Assembly (NCBI GenBank): GCA_947501355.1
Contig: CANMVA010000001.1
Coordinates: forward strand, 124,001-188,000
Length of the DNA: 64,000 bases
Reading direction: 5' to 3'
Source: an uncultured Paracoccaceae bacterium
GTDB lineage: Bacteria > Pseudomonadota > Alphaproteobacteria > Rhodobacterales > Rhodobacteraceae
Shown: positions 1-9,504 of the stretch, one piece after another
Layout of the letters: each line of letters opens with the position of its first letter
Numbering within the stretch: the stretch's first letter is position 1
Program-made: the position numbers and the translations under genes
The notes under the pieces: generated by a model
What the model was told of the DNA's origin: nothing
Seen by the model: only the letters and a program-made list of their open reading frames with translations
Databases searched by the model: none

Positions 1-1403
1 ACGACTTCGACCTCGGCCCCATCCCTGCGGAACTTGAGCACGACCATGTCGAGCGCTGCAACCGAAGAGATATCCCAGATATGCGCGCGGCTGACGTCAA
101 TCGTGACCTTCTCCAGCGCCTCATGGAAATCAAACGCGGCGGTGAAGGCATCGGAAGAGGCAAAGAACACCTGCCCCTCGACCGTGTAGGTTCGATGGCG
201 GCGATCCTCGGACAGCTCTGACGACACGCGGAAAATCTGCGCGATCTTGCCTGCAAAGAAGATGCCCGACAGCAGCACGCCCGTCAGCACTCCGATGGCA
301 AGGTTATGGGTGTAGACAGTGACCGCGACCGTCGCCAGCATCACCACCGAGGAGGAGCGCGGATGCTCCCGCAAGTCCTTGATCGACGACCATGAGAATG
401 TCCCGATGGACACCATGATCATGATCGCGACCAGCGCCGCCATCGGGATCATCGACACGATATCGCCCAGCACCACGATCAGGAACAACAGGAACACCCC
501 CGCTGAGAAGCACGACAAGCGCCCGCGCCCACCGGATTTCACGTTGATCATCGACTGACCAATCATCGCGCAGCCCGCCATGCCGCCAATGAATCCAGTC
601 GCCGTATTCGCCACGCCTTGCCCGATGCACTCGCGGTTCTTGTCCGAGGATGTGTCCGTCAGATCATCCACCAGCGTCGCCGTCATCAGGCTTTCCAACA
701 GACCCACCACAGCAATCGCTGCCGAATAGGGCAGGATGATCTGCAAGGTCTCAAGGTTCAGCGGAATGTCAGGAATCAGGAAGATCGGGAAGGTCGACGG
801 CAGCTCGCCCATGTCGCCCACAGTGCGCAGATCCATCCCCATGAACAGCGCAAGCGAAGTCAGCACCACGATGCAGACCAGCGGGGAGGGGATCGCCGTC
901 GTCACATAGGGAAACAGGTAAATAATTGCTAAACCGCCCGCGACCATCACATAAGTCAGCCACGGCACGCCGATCAACTCCGGCAATTGCGCCATGAAAA
1001 TCAGGATCGCCAGCGCGTTCACAAACCCCGTCATCACCGATTTTGACACGAACCGCATGACGGTGCCCAGCTTCAAAAGCCCCGCGCCGATCTGCAAAAT
1101 CCCCGCCAGAACGGACGCGGCCAGCAGGTATTGCAACCCATGATCCTTCACCAGCGTCACCATCAGCACAGCCGTCGCCGCAGTCGCCGCCGAGATCATG
1201 CCGGGCCGTCCGCCCACAATCGCCGTGATCACCGCGATGGAGAACGACGCATACAGCCCGACCTTCGGGTCCACGCCCGCGATGATCGAAAACGCAATCG
1301 CTTCGGGGATCAGGGCCAAGGCCACGACAAGGCCCGCCAGCAGATCGGGGCGGATATTGCCCAGCCAGTCCTGACGCAGATTGGCGGTATAGGATGCGAA
1401 CAT
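1..1403 (-). CDS. SulP family inorganic anion permease with C-terminal STAS domain (partial, C-terminus off left edge)
   Basis: Manual reverse-strand translation from ATG at 1403: [51 protein letters not shown]...; multi-TM SulP signature followed by STAS-like '[23 protein letters not shown]'. Absent from the ORF track because it is open at the edge. Confidence 0.9.
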   Translation of the reverse strand, partial: MFASYTANLRQDWLGNIRPDLLAGLVVALALIPEAIAFSIIAGVDPKVGLYASFSIAVITAIVGGRPGMISAATAATAVLMVTLVKDHGLQYLLAASVLAGILQIGAGLLKLGTVMRFVSKSVMTGFVNALAILIFMAQLPELIGVPWLTYVMVAGGLAIIYLFPYVTTAIPSPLVCIVVLTSLALFMGMDLRTVGDMGELPSTFPIFLIPDIPLNLETLQIILPYSAAIAVVGLLESLMTATLVDDLTDTSSDKNRECIGQGVANTATGFIGGMAGCAMIGQSMINVKSGGRGRLSCFSAGVFLLFLIVVLGDIVSMIPMAALVAIMIMVSIGTFSWSSIKDLREHPRSSSVVMLATVAVTVYTHNLAIGVLTGVLLSGIFFAGKIAQIFRVSSELSEDRRHRTYTVEGQVFFASSDAFTAAFDFHEALEKVTIDVSRAHIWDISSVAALDMVVLKFRRDGAEVEV

Positions 1404-1549
1404 GGAAACCTGTCCTTATGGGGGGTTGCGCGCTCCCTAACGGGGGATCGTCGTCATGGCTAGCCCCTTGCCTCAGAAAAGAGCGGTTGCGACATCAGCA
1501 CTGTCAACTCAACTAGACAGTCGCAGCCTCCACCGCGTAAACTCACGCT

Positions 1550-2770
1550 ATGAAAGATGTTGTGCCACCCCAACTCTATGCCCCGACACCGCGCGCTGCT
1601 GCCCCCCGCTCGCTCTGCACGGATTGCGGCTTGTCACGCATGAAAATCGCGGGCGAATGCGGGCAGGCCTGCCAGTTTATCCGCCCCGATTACCCCACGA
1701 TGGAAGACCGCGTTCAGGGCCGCCAGCGCAACCCCGACACGGATGAGCGCTTCTTCGGCCCCTACCGAAAAATGTATCGCGCCGCGCTCAAAGAACCCCT
1801 TAAAGGCGCGCAATGGACAGGCCTCACCACCCGCATCGCCCAGCGCCTGCTTGAAGACGGCGCCGTCGATGCGGTGCTGACCATGGCTCCTGACCGGGAT
1901 GACAAATGGAAACCCATGCCCGTCATTGTCACCGACCCCGCCCAGATGGCGCAGGTTCGCGGCATGCGCATGGGCTACGCACCACTTTTGTCACTCCTGG
2001 AACCGGCAGCCGAGGCAGGCCACAAACGCCTTGCCATTATTGGCATCCCCTGTCAGGTCTACGCGCTCCGCCGGATCGAGGCGCAGCTTGGCCTCGACCG
2101 TCTCTACGTCATCGGCACGCCCTGTTCCGACAACACCACGACCGAGAATTTCCACGACTTCCTCGCGCGCCTCTCAGACGATCCCGACAGCATCACCTAT
2201 CTGGAATTCCGCGCCGATTATCACGTTGAACTCAGGTTCGACGACGGCACCCAAAAGGAAATCTCCTTCCTCAAGCTGCCCCTGTCGGACCTTGCGCCAG
2301 ATTTCTTCCCGCTGACCTGCCGCACCTGCGTGGACTACACCAACAGCCTCGCCGACATAACCGTCGGCTATATGGGCGGCGAAGGCGAGCAATGGCTGAT
2401 CGTGCGCAACGCGCGCGGCCAGGAACTCCTCAACCGCCTCGGCGACGAAGTCCGCCTCTCCACGCCCGGCGACAAAGGCAACCGCGCCAGCGCCGTCAAA
2501 GGTTTCAAAGAGAACACCGCCCGCGCCGCAGGCGGCCTCCCCTTGCGCAAAATGCCGGACTGGGTCCGGCCCATGGTCGCATGGCTGATGCCCAAAATCG
2601 GCCCTCGCGGCCTCGAATTCGCCCGCGCGCGAGTTGAGATGAAAGCCGTCGAATCCGTCCTGCATCTGCGCCGCGAACAGCCCAAAAAGATGAAATGGAT
2701 GATCCCCGCCCATGTCTGGGCGCTTGCAAAACCCTACGACCTCACCCCCGAAAAGGACGAGACCCGCTAG
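1550..2770 (+). CDS. Coenzyme F420 hydrogenase/dehydrogenase beta subunit (FrhB)-like protein, BciB/HCAR-like
   Basis: 406 aa; Cys-rich N-terminus CTDCGLSRMKIAGECGQAC, 'IGIPCQVYALRRIE', 'LTCRTCVDYTNSLADITVGYMGG' typical of the FrhB_FdhB family. Confidence 0.75.
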   Translation: MKDVVPPQLYAPTPRAAAPRSLCTDCGLSRMKIAGECGQACQFIRPDYPTMEDRVQGRQRNPDTDERFFGPYRKMYRAALKEPLKGAQWTGLTTRIAQRLLEDGAVDAVLTMAPDRDDKWKPMPVIVTDPAQMAQVRGMRMGYAPLLSLLEPAAEAGHKRLAIIGIPCQVYALRRIEAQLGLDRLYVIGTPCSDNTTTENFHDFLARLSDDPDSITYLEFRADYHVELRFDDGTQKEISFLKLPLSDLAPDFFPLTCRTCVDYTNSLADITVGYMGGEGEQWLIVRNARGQELLNRLGDEVRLSTPGDKGNRASAVKGFKENTARAAGGLPLRKMPDWVRPMVAWLMPKIGPRGLEFARARVEMKAVESVLHLRREQPKKMKWMIPAHVWALAKPYDLTPEKDETR

Positions 2771-2836
2771 GTTTCATCTTTGTAAAAATATTCCCGCCGG
2801 AGGCACCGCGATTTGGCGAAGCCAAAGCGCAAAACC

Positions 2837-3763
2837 TCACAATTCAGAGAAAAACGGCGGATTGCACCCCGAGCGAGTGCAATTGATCGCCGCCGCCCGC
2901 GACGCCGTGCTCAACACACGCTCCAACGTCTCAGCCGACAGCGCGCCCAGAGCCTCCGCATCCAACATCCCGTCCCGGGCAATCTGCGCCAAAAGCGTCG
3001 CCATGAACGTGTCGCCCGCGCCAACTGTGTCGATCAGAGGCTCGACCGGCGCGGCGGGGATCGCCACGCGGTTCTCGCCCGCAAAGCCGATCGCGCCATC
3101 CGGTCCCAAAGTGACCACGACCAAGGCCGCACCCGTTTTGCCGCGCAACACCTCAATCGCCGCGTCCAGATCCGCTTCCGGATACATCCACAGCAGATCC
3201 TCGTCGCTCAGCTTGAGCACCCGTGCATCGGCCAACAACCGCTCCATCCGCGCCATGTACGCGGCGCGATCCGCGATCAACGATGCCCGCACGTTGGGGT
3301 CTAGCGACGTGCAAATCCCGCGCGCCGCGCAGACGCCGAAAAACAACTGCCACGCATCCGCATCCGCCCCATCCGCGACCGCCAGACCGCCCACATGGAA
3401 TACGTCCAGACCATCTGGCGTGACAGCCTCAAGCATCGCCAAATCGACCTGACGTTCTGCCGTGCCCGACCGGTGAAACGCATATGTCGGGATACCGTCT
3501 TCCAACGAGACAACCGCCAAAGACGTCGGCTTCTCGCTCCGCTCCGCCAGCAACGCGACGCCGTCGGCCTCTAGCCGTCCAGCCAGCAAACCGCCCAAAG
3601 CATCTGTGGAGACCGGCGTCATATACCCCGTCTCAACCCCCTGCCGCGCCAAGGCAATCGCGCAGTTATAGGGCGACCCGCCCGGATTGGCAGTGTAGGA
3701 CGGCAGGCCATCGCCCGCCGTCTGCACGAAGTCGATCAGGTTTTCTCCACCAACGGCAATCAT
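2837..3763 (-). CDS. PfkB family carbohydrate kinase (fructokinase-like)
   Basis: 308 aa; N-terminal GGSPYNCAIALARQG and C-terminal DTVGAGDTFMATLLA PfkB motifs. Confidence 0.85.
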   Translation of the reverse strand: MIAVGGENLIDFVQTAGDGLPSYTANPGGSPYNCAIALARQGVETGYMTPVSTDALGGLLAGRLEADGVALLAERSEKPTSLAVVSLEDGIPTYAFHRSGTAERQVDLAMLEAVTPDGLDVFHVGGLAVADGADADAWQLFFGVCAARGICTSLDPNVRASLIADRAAYMARMERLLADARVLKLSDEDLLWMYPEADLDAAIEVLRGKTGAALVVVTLGPDGAIGFAGENRVAIPAAPVEPLIDTVGAGDTFMATLLAQIARDGMLDAEALGALSAETLERVLSTASRAAAINCTRSGCNPPFFSEL

Positions 3764-3813
3764 CAGCGCATCCTCTACGTTTCCGCAGTGTTAGCGCTCA
3801 CAGCTGCCCAAGA

Positions 3814-6198
3814 TCAAGCGGCCATCGCCTCTGGCACGATGATATCGGACCAGGTCAAATCGCCCTCATAGCGCTGCGCGATCTGACCATCGCCGTTCAT
3901 GACCATCAGCGTCAGCCAACCGTTGTCGAAAAGCTCTTTCACGCCTGCATGCTTGGCCAGAATATCGTTGATCGCTTCAATCGGCGCCTCAATAACCACC
4001 GACAAACGCAGCGGATCATGCATGATCTTCTCGCCATCATGGACCGATTGCATCGGCAAACCACCCCGCAGGCGTCCGCCATTGCCTTCGACCACACCGA
4101 TCCCGCCGACCACGTTGTGGAGCACCTTGTTGCCACCCCCGAACGCCTCAGGCGCGACGGTCGAGCCGTAATATTGCAGGCTGATCCAGCTCGCCACGAC
4201 CACGGGCGCTGTCAGGATTAGCTCAAGCACGCCAAAGCCCTCGTCCTTCTGACAATCATAGCTGTGCAGGAACGACCGCCCACCCAGATCGCGGTTGGCT
4301 GAATGATGCCGGGGCGCTGCGATAAACGCACTGCAACCCGCCAGACCCCATTCCGGACGCAGCTCGGCCCAGTTGCGGCTCCGCTCGATCAGGTCATTGC
4401 CATCGGTCGCACGCGGCAACCGTCCGGCCCGTTCCTGACGCGCAATGCGCGCGGCTGAGGCCAGCCAGCCGCGCAGTTGTGTCAGGTCCGTCTCTGCGGG
4501 CAGATCGCCATCATAAAGCGTCACCGCATCGGTCGTGGTGTCATGCAGACCCGCGACGAACACCGTGTCCTCCGGGATCGTCAGGCCCTCCTCAGCGACA
4601 CCGGCGCGCACGTCAGCATCGTTCAGCAAGATCGCCAGAAGCCGCGCGTTCACTTCGCCGGAATGCCCGCCACAGGCCCCGCAATGCAGCGCGCTTTCAT
4701 GGGGGTTGTTCGTGACATTTGCCCCATGCCCCGCAAGCAAAACGATCTTGCCCAGGTTCTCGGTCATCGACATCGCGTCCAGCACGGCTTTGGCCGTTGC
4801 GATCTTGGTCGGCAGGTCCATCGCTGCGTCAAATGACGGAGCGGGGTCGGCGGATTTGGCGTGGGACGACAGCCCCAAAGTATCGCGCACGAGTTTGCCC
4901 GCATAGATGGGACCTGCCGCCTCCACAAAGGCGAATGAAGACACGGCGGCCAGCTTGAACCGGCCCCAGGCGCGCACGGCGCGGGCGGCCAGACGGGTCG
5001 ACATATCGGTATCCGACGGATCGGTCGTGACCGTGTTCACACCGGGGTTCAGCAGAACCGGAAGCCGGTTTTCAGCGACGTCCGACGCAAAGCTATGGTG
5101 CTGCACGCCTAGGCCAAAGAAGCCCGCGAAACCAATCGTCTCGATCCCCGCATCGACGCTTTCCAGCGCCCGCCGGAACACTTCCGAGCGCACGTCGATA
5201 CAGAACGCCGCCTGCAACGCGGGCCGCTCCGTGCCTTTGCTCAGCGCGTCTTGGGCAAACTTGGCGACCAGATTGCGCTCTGCCGCGCGATCAGCTGCGG
5301 ACTGCAACAAAACGTCGATGATATGTTCCTCAGTGGGTGCAATCGGCGTCTCGTGGGCCGAGACAACCTCGATCCATTTCTCTTCGATCTGATCCTTGTG
5401 CTGCATGTAAAGTGCGGCTTCCCAAAGCATCCGCGCGGTCAAAAGATCGGTTGCGGTGCTGTCTTCGCCCTCTTTCAGTTCGGCTTCAAACAGCTTGAAA
5501 CGTCCGACCTGACCCCATCCGGACAGGTCCGTCATTAGCCGGTGAAAGTAGCTCTCTGCGGCCACGGGCGACAGCCCGATGGTCAGCGCAGCGCTCTCCA
5601 GAGCCGAGGACGCGGTGCGCGATGTCGTCTCGACCGTCATCGCGAAATTGGCAAGGCCAAGGATTTCTGGCGTCAGGTCACGGCGGGCGAAGGCGTGCCA
5701 CGCTTCAAACGCACCGCTGCGCTTGGCGACAGGCCACAGCGCCTGCCCCTCGTCAAAATAACCAGCCGCCCAAACGCCGATCCGGTCTGCCACAATCTCG
5801 GGCCAGTTCGTGCCGGTGACGTCCTGCACCAGCTCGGCAATCGTCGGCAGCGCTTTCGGCTCGGGCTGGGTGCGGGCGGCGGCCTTGCGCAGAGCCGCTG
5901 GCGAGGCAGGCTTGTCGCCGTCAAACGCATCCAGCGCCAGTTGCATGTCAGCATCCGTGATCTCTCCGGCACGAATTTTTGCCAGATAGTCCTGCCGGGG
6001 CAGGGTCACGCGAATGCCTGCGGCACGCTCCAACCGGGCGGCGGTCATCGCAAGGCTCTCGCCTGTTTGACCAAGGAAAGGGTTCACCGCAACGCTGGTC
6101 GCCAAGGGCCAAAGCGGCGGAATCTGGCGGGTTGCTGCATCGGCGGCCTGACCCAAAGGAGCATCGGTGATCATTGTCGTATCCTGTTTCATAAGCAT
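3814..6198 (-). CDS. dabA: DabA-type inorganic carbon transporter subunit (UPF0753/DUF2309)
   Basis: 794 aa; AAFCIDVRSEVFRRALE (C-x-D) and GHGANVTNNPHESALHCGACGGHSG (His/Cys) putative Zn-site motifs; adjacent to DabB-like protein. Confidence 0.85.
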   Translation of the reverse strand: MLMKQDTTMITDAPLGQAADAATRQIPPLWPLATSVAVNPFLGQTGESLAMTAARLERAAGIRVTLPRQDYLAKIRAGEITDADMQLALDAFDGDKPASPAALRKAAARTQPEPKALPTIAELVQDVTGTNWPEIVADRIGVWAAGYFDEGQALWPVAKRSGAFEAWHAFARRDLTPEILGLANFAMTVETTSRTASSALESAALTIGLSPVAAESYFHRLMTDLSGWGQVGRFKLFEAELKEGEDSTATDLLTARMLWEAALYMQHKDQIEEKWIEVVSAHETPIAPTEEHIIDVLLQSAADRAAERNLVAKFAQDALSKGTERPALQAAFCIDVRSEVFRRALESVDAGIETIGFAGFFGLGVQHHSFASDVAENRLPVLLNPGVNTVTTDPSDTDMSTRLAARAVRAWGRFKLAAVSSFAFVEAAGPIYAGKLVRDTLGLSSHAKSADPAPSFDAAMDLPTKIATAKAVLDAMSMTENLGKIVLLAGHGANVTNNPHESALHCGACGGHSGEVNARLLAILLNDADVRAGVAEEGLTIPEDTVFVAGLHDTTTDAVTLYDGDLPAETDLTQLRGWLASAARIARQERAGRLPRATDGNDLIERSRNWAELRPEWGLAGCSAFIAAPRHHSANRDLGGRSFLHSYDCQKDEGFGVLELILTAPVVVASWISLQYYGSTVAPEAFGGGNKVLHNVVGGIGVVEGNGGRLRGGLPMQSVHDGEKIMHDPLRLSVVIEAPIEAINDILAKHAGVKELFDNGWLTLMVMNGDGQIAQRYEGDLTWSDIIVPEAMAA

Positions 6199-6213
6199 GG
6201 TCCGGGCCTTTCC

Positions 6214-7773
6214 TTAAGTGGTCTTCCGCAAGCGCCAGCCTGCAACGAGGCGGTCAAAGACCGCATTGGCGTAAAGCCCGTTCGACAGATGCACGCGCAG
6301 CCCGGACGCCGCCGGATGGCTTGCCCAGAGGGGGAACATCGCCTGCGCAATCGCGACCAGACCGAAGCTGATGAGCGCGAGCACGATCAGTGCCCATTCC
6401 AGCGGGCCGGGGGCCGGCGTCGCGGGCAAAGTGCCTTTCGTGATCCACTCCGCCCCGCGCTGCAGCGCGAAGTAGCTAACCGAAGCGATGGTGGCCGCCG
6501 TCGCCGTCCGCAGCGTCAAAGCGCGCGGGGCGGCATCGGCCAGACCCTGCGCCAGCAAATACGCGACACCGAAGATCAGGATCGCACCCAAGGCAATCGC
6601 TTGCGGGGATTTGCCGTCAAAGCCGAAGACCAGACCGATGAGGCCATAGATCGCCAGCGCCGCAATGAATGCGCGCAGCACGGCCTTGCCATTGGGGATC
6701 GCTACAGGGCCGGGCCGCCGGATCGAGGCGACGCCTTGCACCGCACTCCCCGACGCCATGAACGCATGCGCCTTGTAGAGCGAGTGCGCAACGATATGCA
6801 GCAGCGCCAACGGGAACAGCGCCAGGCCACATTGCAAGATCATGAAGCCCATCTGCGCGACCGTCGACCAGGCGAGCGATGTTTTCACCGCCGATTGCGT
6901 CAGCATGACCAGACCGCCGAACAGTGCGGTGAACCCACCCACCATGACAAGAAGCGCCATGATGCCGGGGGCCATCAGCATCACGTCCGCAAAACGGATC
7001 AACAGGAAGCCGCCTGCGTTGATGACGCCTGCATGCAGCAAGGCAGACACGGGCGTGGGTGCCTCCATCACTTCGGTGAGCCAGCCATGGGTCGGGAATT
7101 GCGCCGACTTCAACAGCGCCGCCACCGCGATCAGACCCGCAGCGGTCAGTGTCGCCGCTGTGGCGTCCGCCGTGCGCGCCTCGGTCAGGATTGTCGCGAT
7201 GTCGCCGGTTCCGAAGGTGGCGACCAGCAGGACCGCAGCGACCACGAGGGCCACATCGCCAATCCGAGCCGTGATGTATTTCTTCTTTGCAGCCCGGATT
7301 GCGCCCGAACGTTCAGGGTAGAAAAGCAGCAGCTTGTGCAAGAAGAAGCTCGTCGCAATCCACGCGATGACCAGGCCACCGATATTGCCCGATTGCACCA
7401 GCAACAGCACCGTGCCCAGCGTCATGCAAAGCCATCCAGTGAAGCTGCCCTGCCGGTCTTCGCCGTCCATGTAGGTCGCCGAAAAGCGCACCACGACCCA
7501 CCCCACGAAGGAAACCAGTGTCAGAAGCGTCACGCTTACGATGTCCAGCTTGGCCGCGATGCCAAGGCCCGCAATCCCGATCAGCGGGCTGGTGGACGGC
7601 CCGTGCGTATACAGAACAAAAGCGCTGAGCACCGACAGACCCAAGGCCACAAGCGTTGCCAATTCAGCCACGCGCGGCACGCCTGCGGGGCGCATGCCCG
7701 GCGTCCGAAACGCGAAAAGAGCAGCGGCATACAAGGCCAGCGCAGCAAACAGAGGAAGCAAGGACAGATACAT
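6214..7773 (-). CDS. dabB: NuoL/MrpA-like proton-conducting membrane subunit, DabB-type
   Basis: 519 aa multi-TM protein with proton-conducting membrane transporter motifs (KSAQFPTHGWLTEVMEAPTPVSALLHAGVINAGGFLL); directly upstream of dabA with a 15-bp gap. Confidence 0.85.
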   Translation of the reverse strand: MYLSLLPLFAALALYAAALFAFRTPGMRPAGVPRVAELATLVALGLSVLSAFVLYTHGPSTSPLIGIAGLGIAAKLDIVSVTLLTLVSFVGWVVVRFSATYMDGEDRQGSFTGWLCMTLGTVLLLVQSGNIGGLVIAWIATSFFLHKLLLFYPERSGAIRAAKKKYITARIGDVALVVAAVLLVATFGTGDIATILTEARTADATAATLTAAGLIAVAALLKSAQFPTHGWLTEVMEAPTPVSALLHAGVINAGGFLLIRFADVMLMAPGIMALLVMVGGFTALFGGLVMLTQSAVKTSLAWSTVAQMGFMILQCGLALFPLALLHIVAHSLYKAHAFMASGSAVQGVASIRRPGPVAIPNGKAVLRAFIAALAIYGLIGLVFGFDGKSPQAIALGAILIFGVAYLLAQGLADAAPRALTLRTATAATIASVSYFALQRGAEWITKGTLPATPAPGPLEWALIVLALISFGLVAIAQAMFPLWASHPAASGLRVHLSNGLYANAVFDRLVAGWRLRKTT

Positions 7774-7878
7774 CGGGGGTGGCTCCTGAAAGTCATCTTG
7801 ATTGGAGCACTACCTAATTGTCGCACCTTCATAGGTTAAATACATTGTTTTTAAGTTATCGTTCTATATTTTAGATGT

Positions 7879-8751
7879 ATGGATCAGATGAACTACAACC
7901 ACCTGCGCTATTTCTGGGCCGTGGCCCATGACGGCAACCTCACCCGCACGGCGGAGCGGTTAAACCTGTCGCAATCCGCGCTCTCCACCCAGATCAAGAC
8001 GCTCGAAGAACGCCTCGGCCACGCGCTCTTCGAACGCCGTGGCCGCGCGCTGCACCTAACAGAAGCGGGGCGCATCGCGCTGGATCACGCTGACACGATC
8101 TTTGCCACAGGGGCTGAGCTGCTGGGCACGCTCAACCAGACCGGGGCTGCGCGAAAAGCGCTGCGCGTCGGCGCGCTTGCCACACTCTCCCGCAACTTCC
8201 AGATCGGGTTCTTGCGACCTTTGCTGGGGCGCGAGGATGTGGACGTGATCCTGCGCTCCGGCACCGCCTCGGCGCTGATGCGCGGGTTGGAAAGCCTCAA
8301 TCTGGATATTATCCTGCTCAACCAAGCGCCCCCTGCGGACGCGCTCACCAAGTTCGTGGTGAACCGCCTTGATGAGCAACCCGTCAGCCTAGTCGGCGCG
8401 CCCGAACGACTGGAAAACGCGCAAGACCTTCGTGATTTGCTATCCCGCCAGCCCGTTCTTCTGCCCAATCGCGAAAGCAGCATTCGCACCGGTTTTGATG
8501 CCCTCACTGACCGGCTTGGCCTGCAACCGCAGATCGCCGCCGAGGTGGACGATATGGCCATGCTCCGCCTTCTGGCGCGCGAAGATGTGGGGCTGGCGCT
8601 GGTGCCGCCCATCGTTGTGCGCGACGAGCTGGCCAGTGGCGTGCTGTCCGAAAGCCCCTTCGATCTGGGCATTGCCGAGGCATTTTTCGCTGTGCGCCTA
8701 GAACGCCGGTTCCCCAATCCGCTGCTGCAGGACTTGCTAGAGACGCTCTAG
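7879..8751 (+). CDS. LysR family transcriptional regulator (NhaR-like)
   Basis: 290 aa; NYNHLRYFWAVAHDGNLTRTAERLNLSQSALSTQIKTLEERLGHALFER HTH; divergent from dabBA. Confidence 0.88.
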   Translation: MDQMNYNHLRYFWAVAHDGNLTRTAERLNLSQSALSTQIKTLEERLGHALFERRGRALHLTEAGRIALDHADTIFATGAELLGTLNQTGAARKALRVGALATLSRNFQIGFLRPLLGREDVDVILRSGTASALMRGLESLNLDIILLNQAPPADALTKFVVNRLDEQPVSLVGAPERLENAQDLRDLLSRQPVLLPNRESSIRTGFDALTDRLGLQPQIAAEVDDMAMLRLLAREDVGLALVPPIVVRDELASGVLSESPFDLGIAEAFFAVRLERRFPNPLLQDLLETL

Positions 8752-9479
8752 AACTCGAAATCCGGCAGGCTGTCGAAGGCCAGCTTCAACGCATCGCCCC
8801 AGCCGTTGGAGATCGTCTGGAAGTAAGGATCATCCGCCTCGATCCGGCGGCGCGGCCCAAGGGTCAACGCGCCTTCTTCATAGATCTGCAAATCCAGCGG
8901 CGCGCCTACGGACAGGTTCGCTTTGATCGTGGAATCAAAGCTGACCATCATCAGCTTCACCGCCGCCTCAAAGCCCATATCGGGATCATAGGCGCGCACC
9001 AGAATCGGGCGGCCGTATTTGGTCTCTCCGATCTGGAAGAACGGGGTATCATCTCCGGCCTCGATGAAGTTGCCTTCGGGATAGATCAGGAACAAACGCG
9101 GCGCACTGCCCGCGATCTGACCGCCCAGCATCAGCGTCGCATCAAAAGTGCTGTCGGCTTGTTGCCCGCCATTGGCATGGGCCGTGATCTCTTCATGCAA
9201 CAGCTCGGCGATGTGCTGCGCGGCCCGGAACATTGACGGGACCGTCAGCAGCGACGGCGCGCGATCGTCAGGGGCCTTGTTACGCTCTTCCAGCAGGCTG
9301 ATGACCGCCTGCGTGGTCGCGAGATTGCCCGCGCTCATCAAGGTGATGACGCGCTCCCCCGGCACTTCCCAGGTTTGCATCTTGTTGAAGGTCGAGATGT
9401 TGTCGACGCCCGCGTTGGTGCGGGTGTCGGACATGAAAACAAGCCCCCGGTTGAGCTTCATGCCGACGCAATAAGTCAT
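8748..9479 (-). CDS. Anbu-type bacterial proteasome-like protease
   Basis: 243 aa; MTYCVGMKLNRGLVFMSDTRTNAGVDNISTFNKMQTW N-terminus (Thr exposed after Met removal), characteristic of Anbu/HslV-like peptidases; operon context. Confidence 0.88.
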   Translation of the reverse strand: MTYCVGMKLNRGLVFMSDTRTNAGVDNISTFNKMQTWEVPGERVITLMSAGNLATTQAVISLLEERNKAPDDRAPSLLTVPSMFRAAQHIAELLHEEITAHANGGQQADSTFDATLMLGGQIAGSAPRLFLIYPEGNFIEAGDDTPFFQIGETKYGRPILVRAYDPDMGFEAAVKLMMVSFDSTIKANLSVGAPLDLQIYEEGALTLGPRRRIEADDPYFQTISNGWGDALKLAFDSLPDFEF

Positions 9480-9504
9480 AGTCCCGCAACGCCCCTCAGC
9501 GCTA

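Noticed and set aside
5542-7839. 765-aa plus-strand ORF opposite dabA/dabB
   Set aside because: Antisense to two well-recognised genes; Arg/Gln/His-rich translation typical of GC-rich shadow frames.
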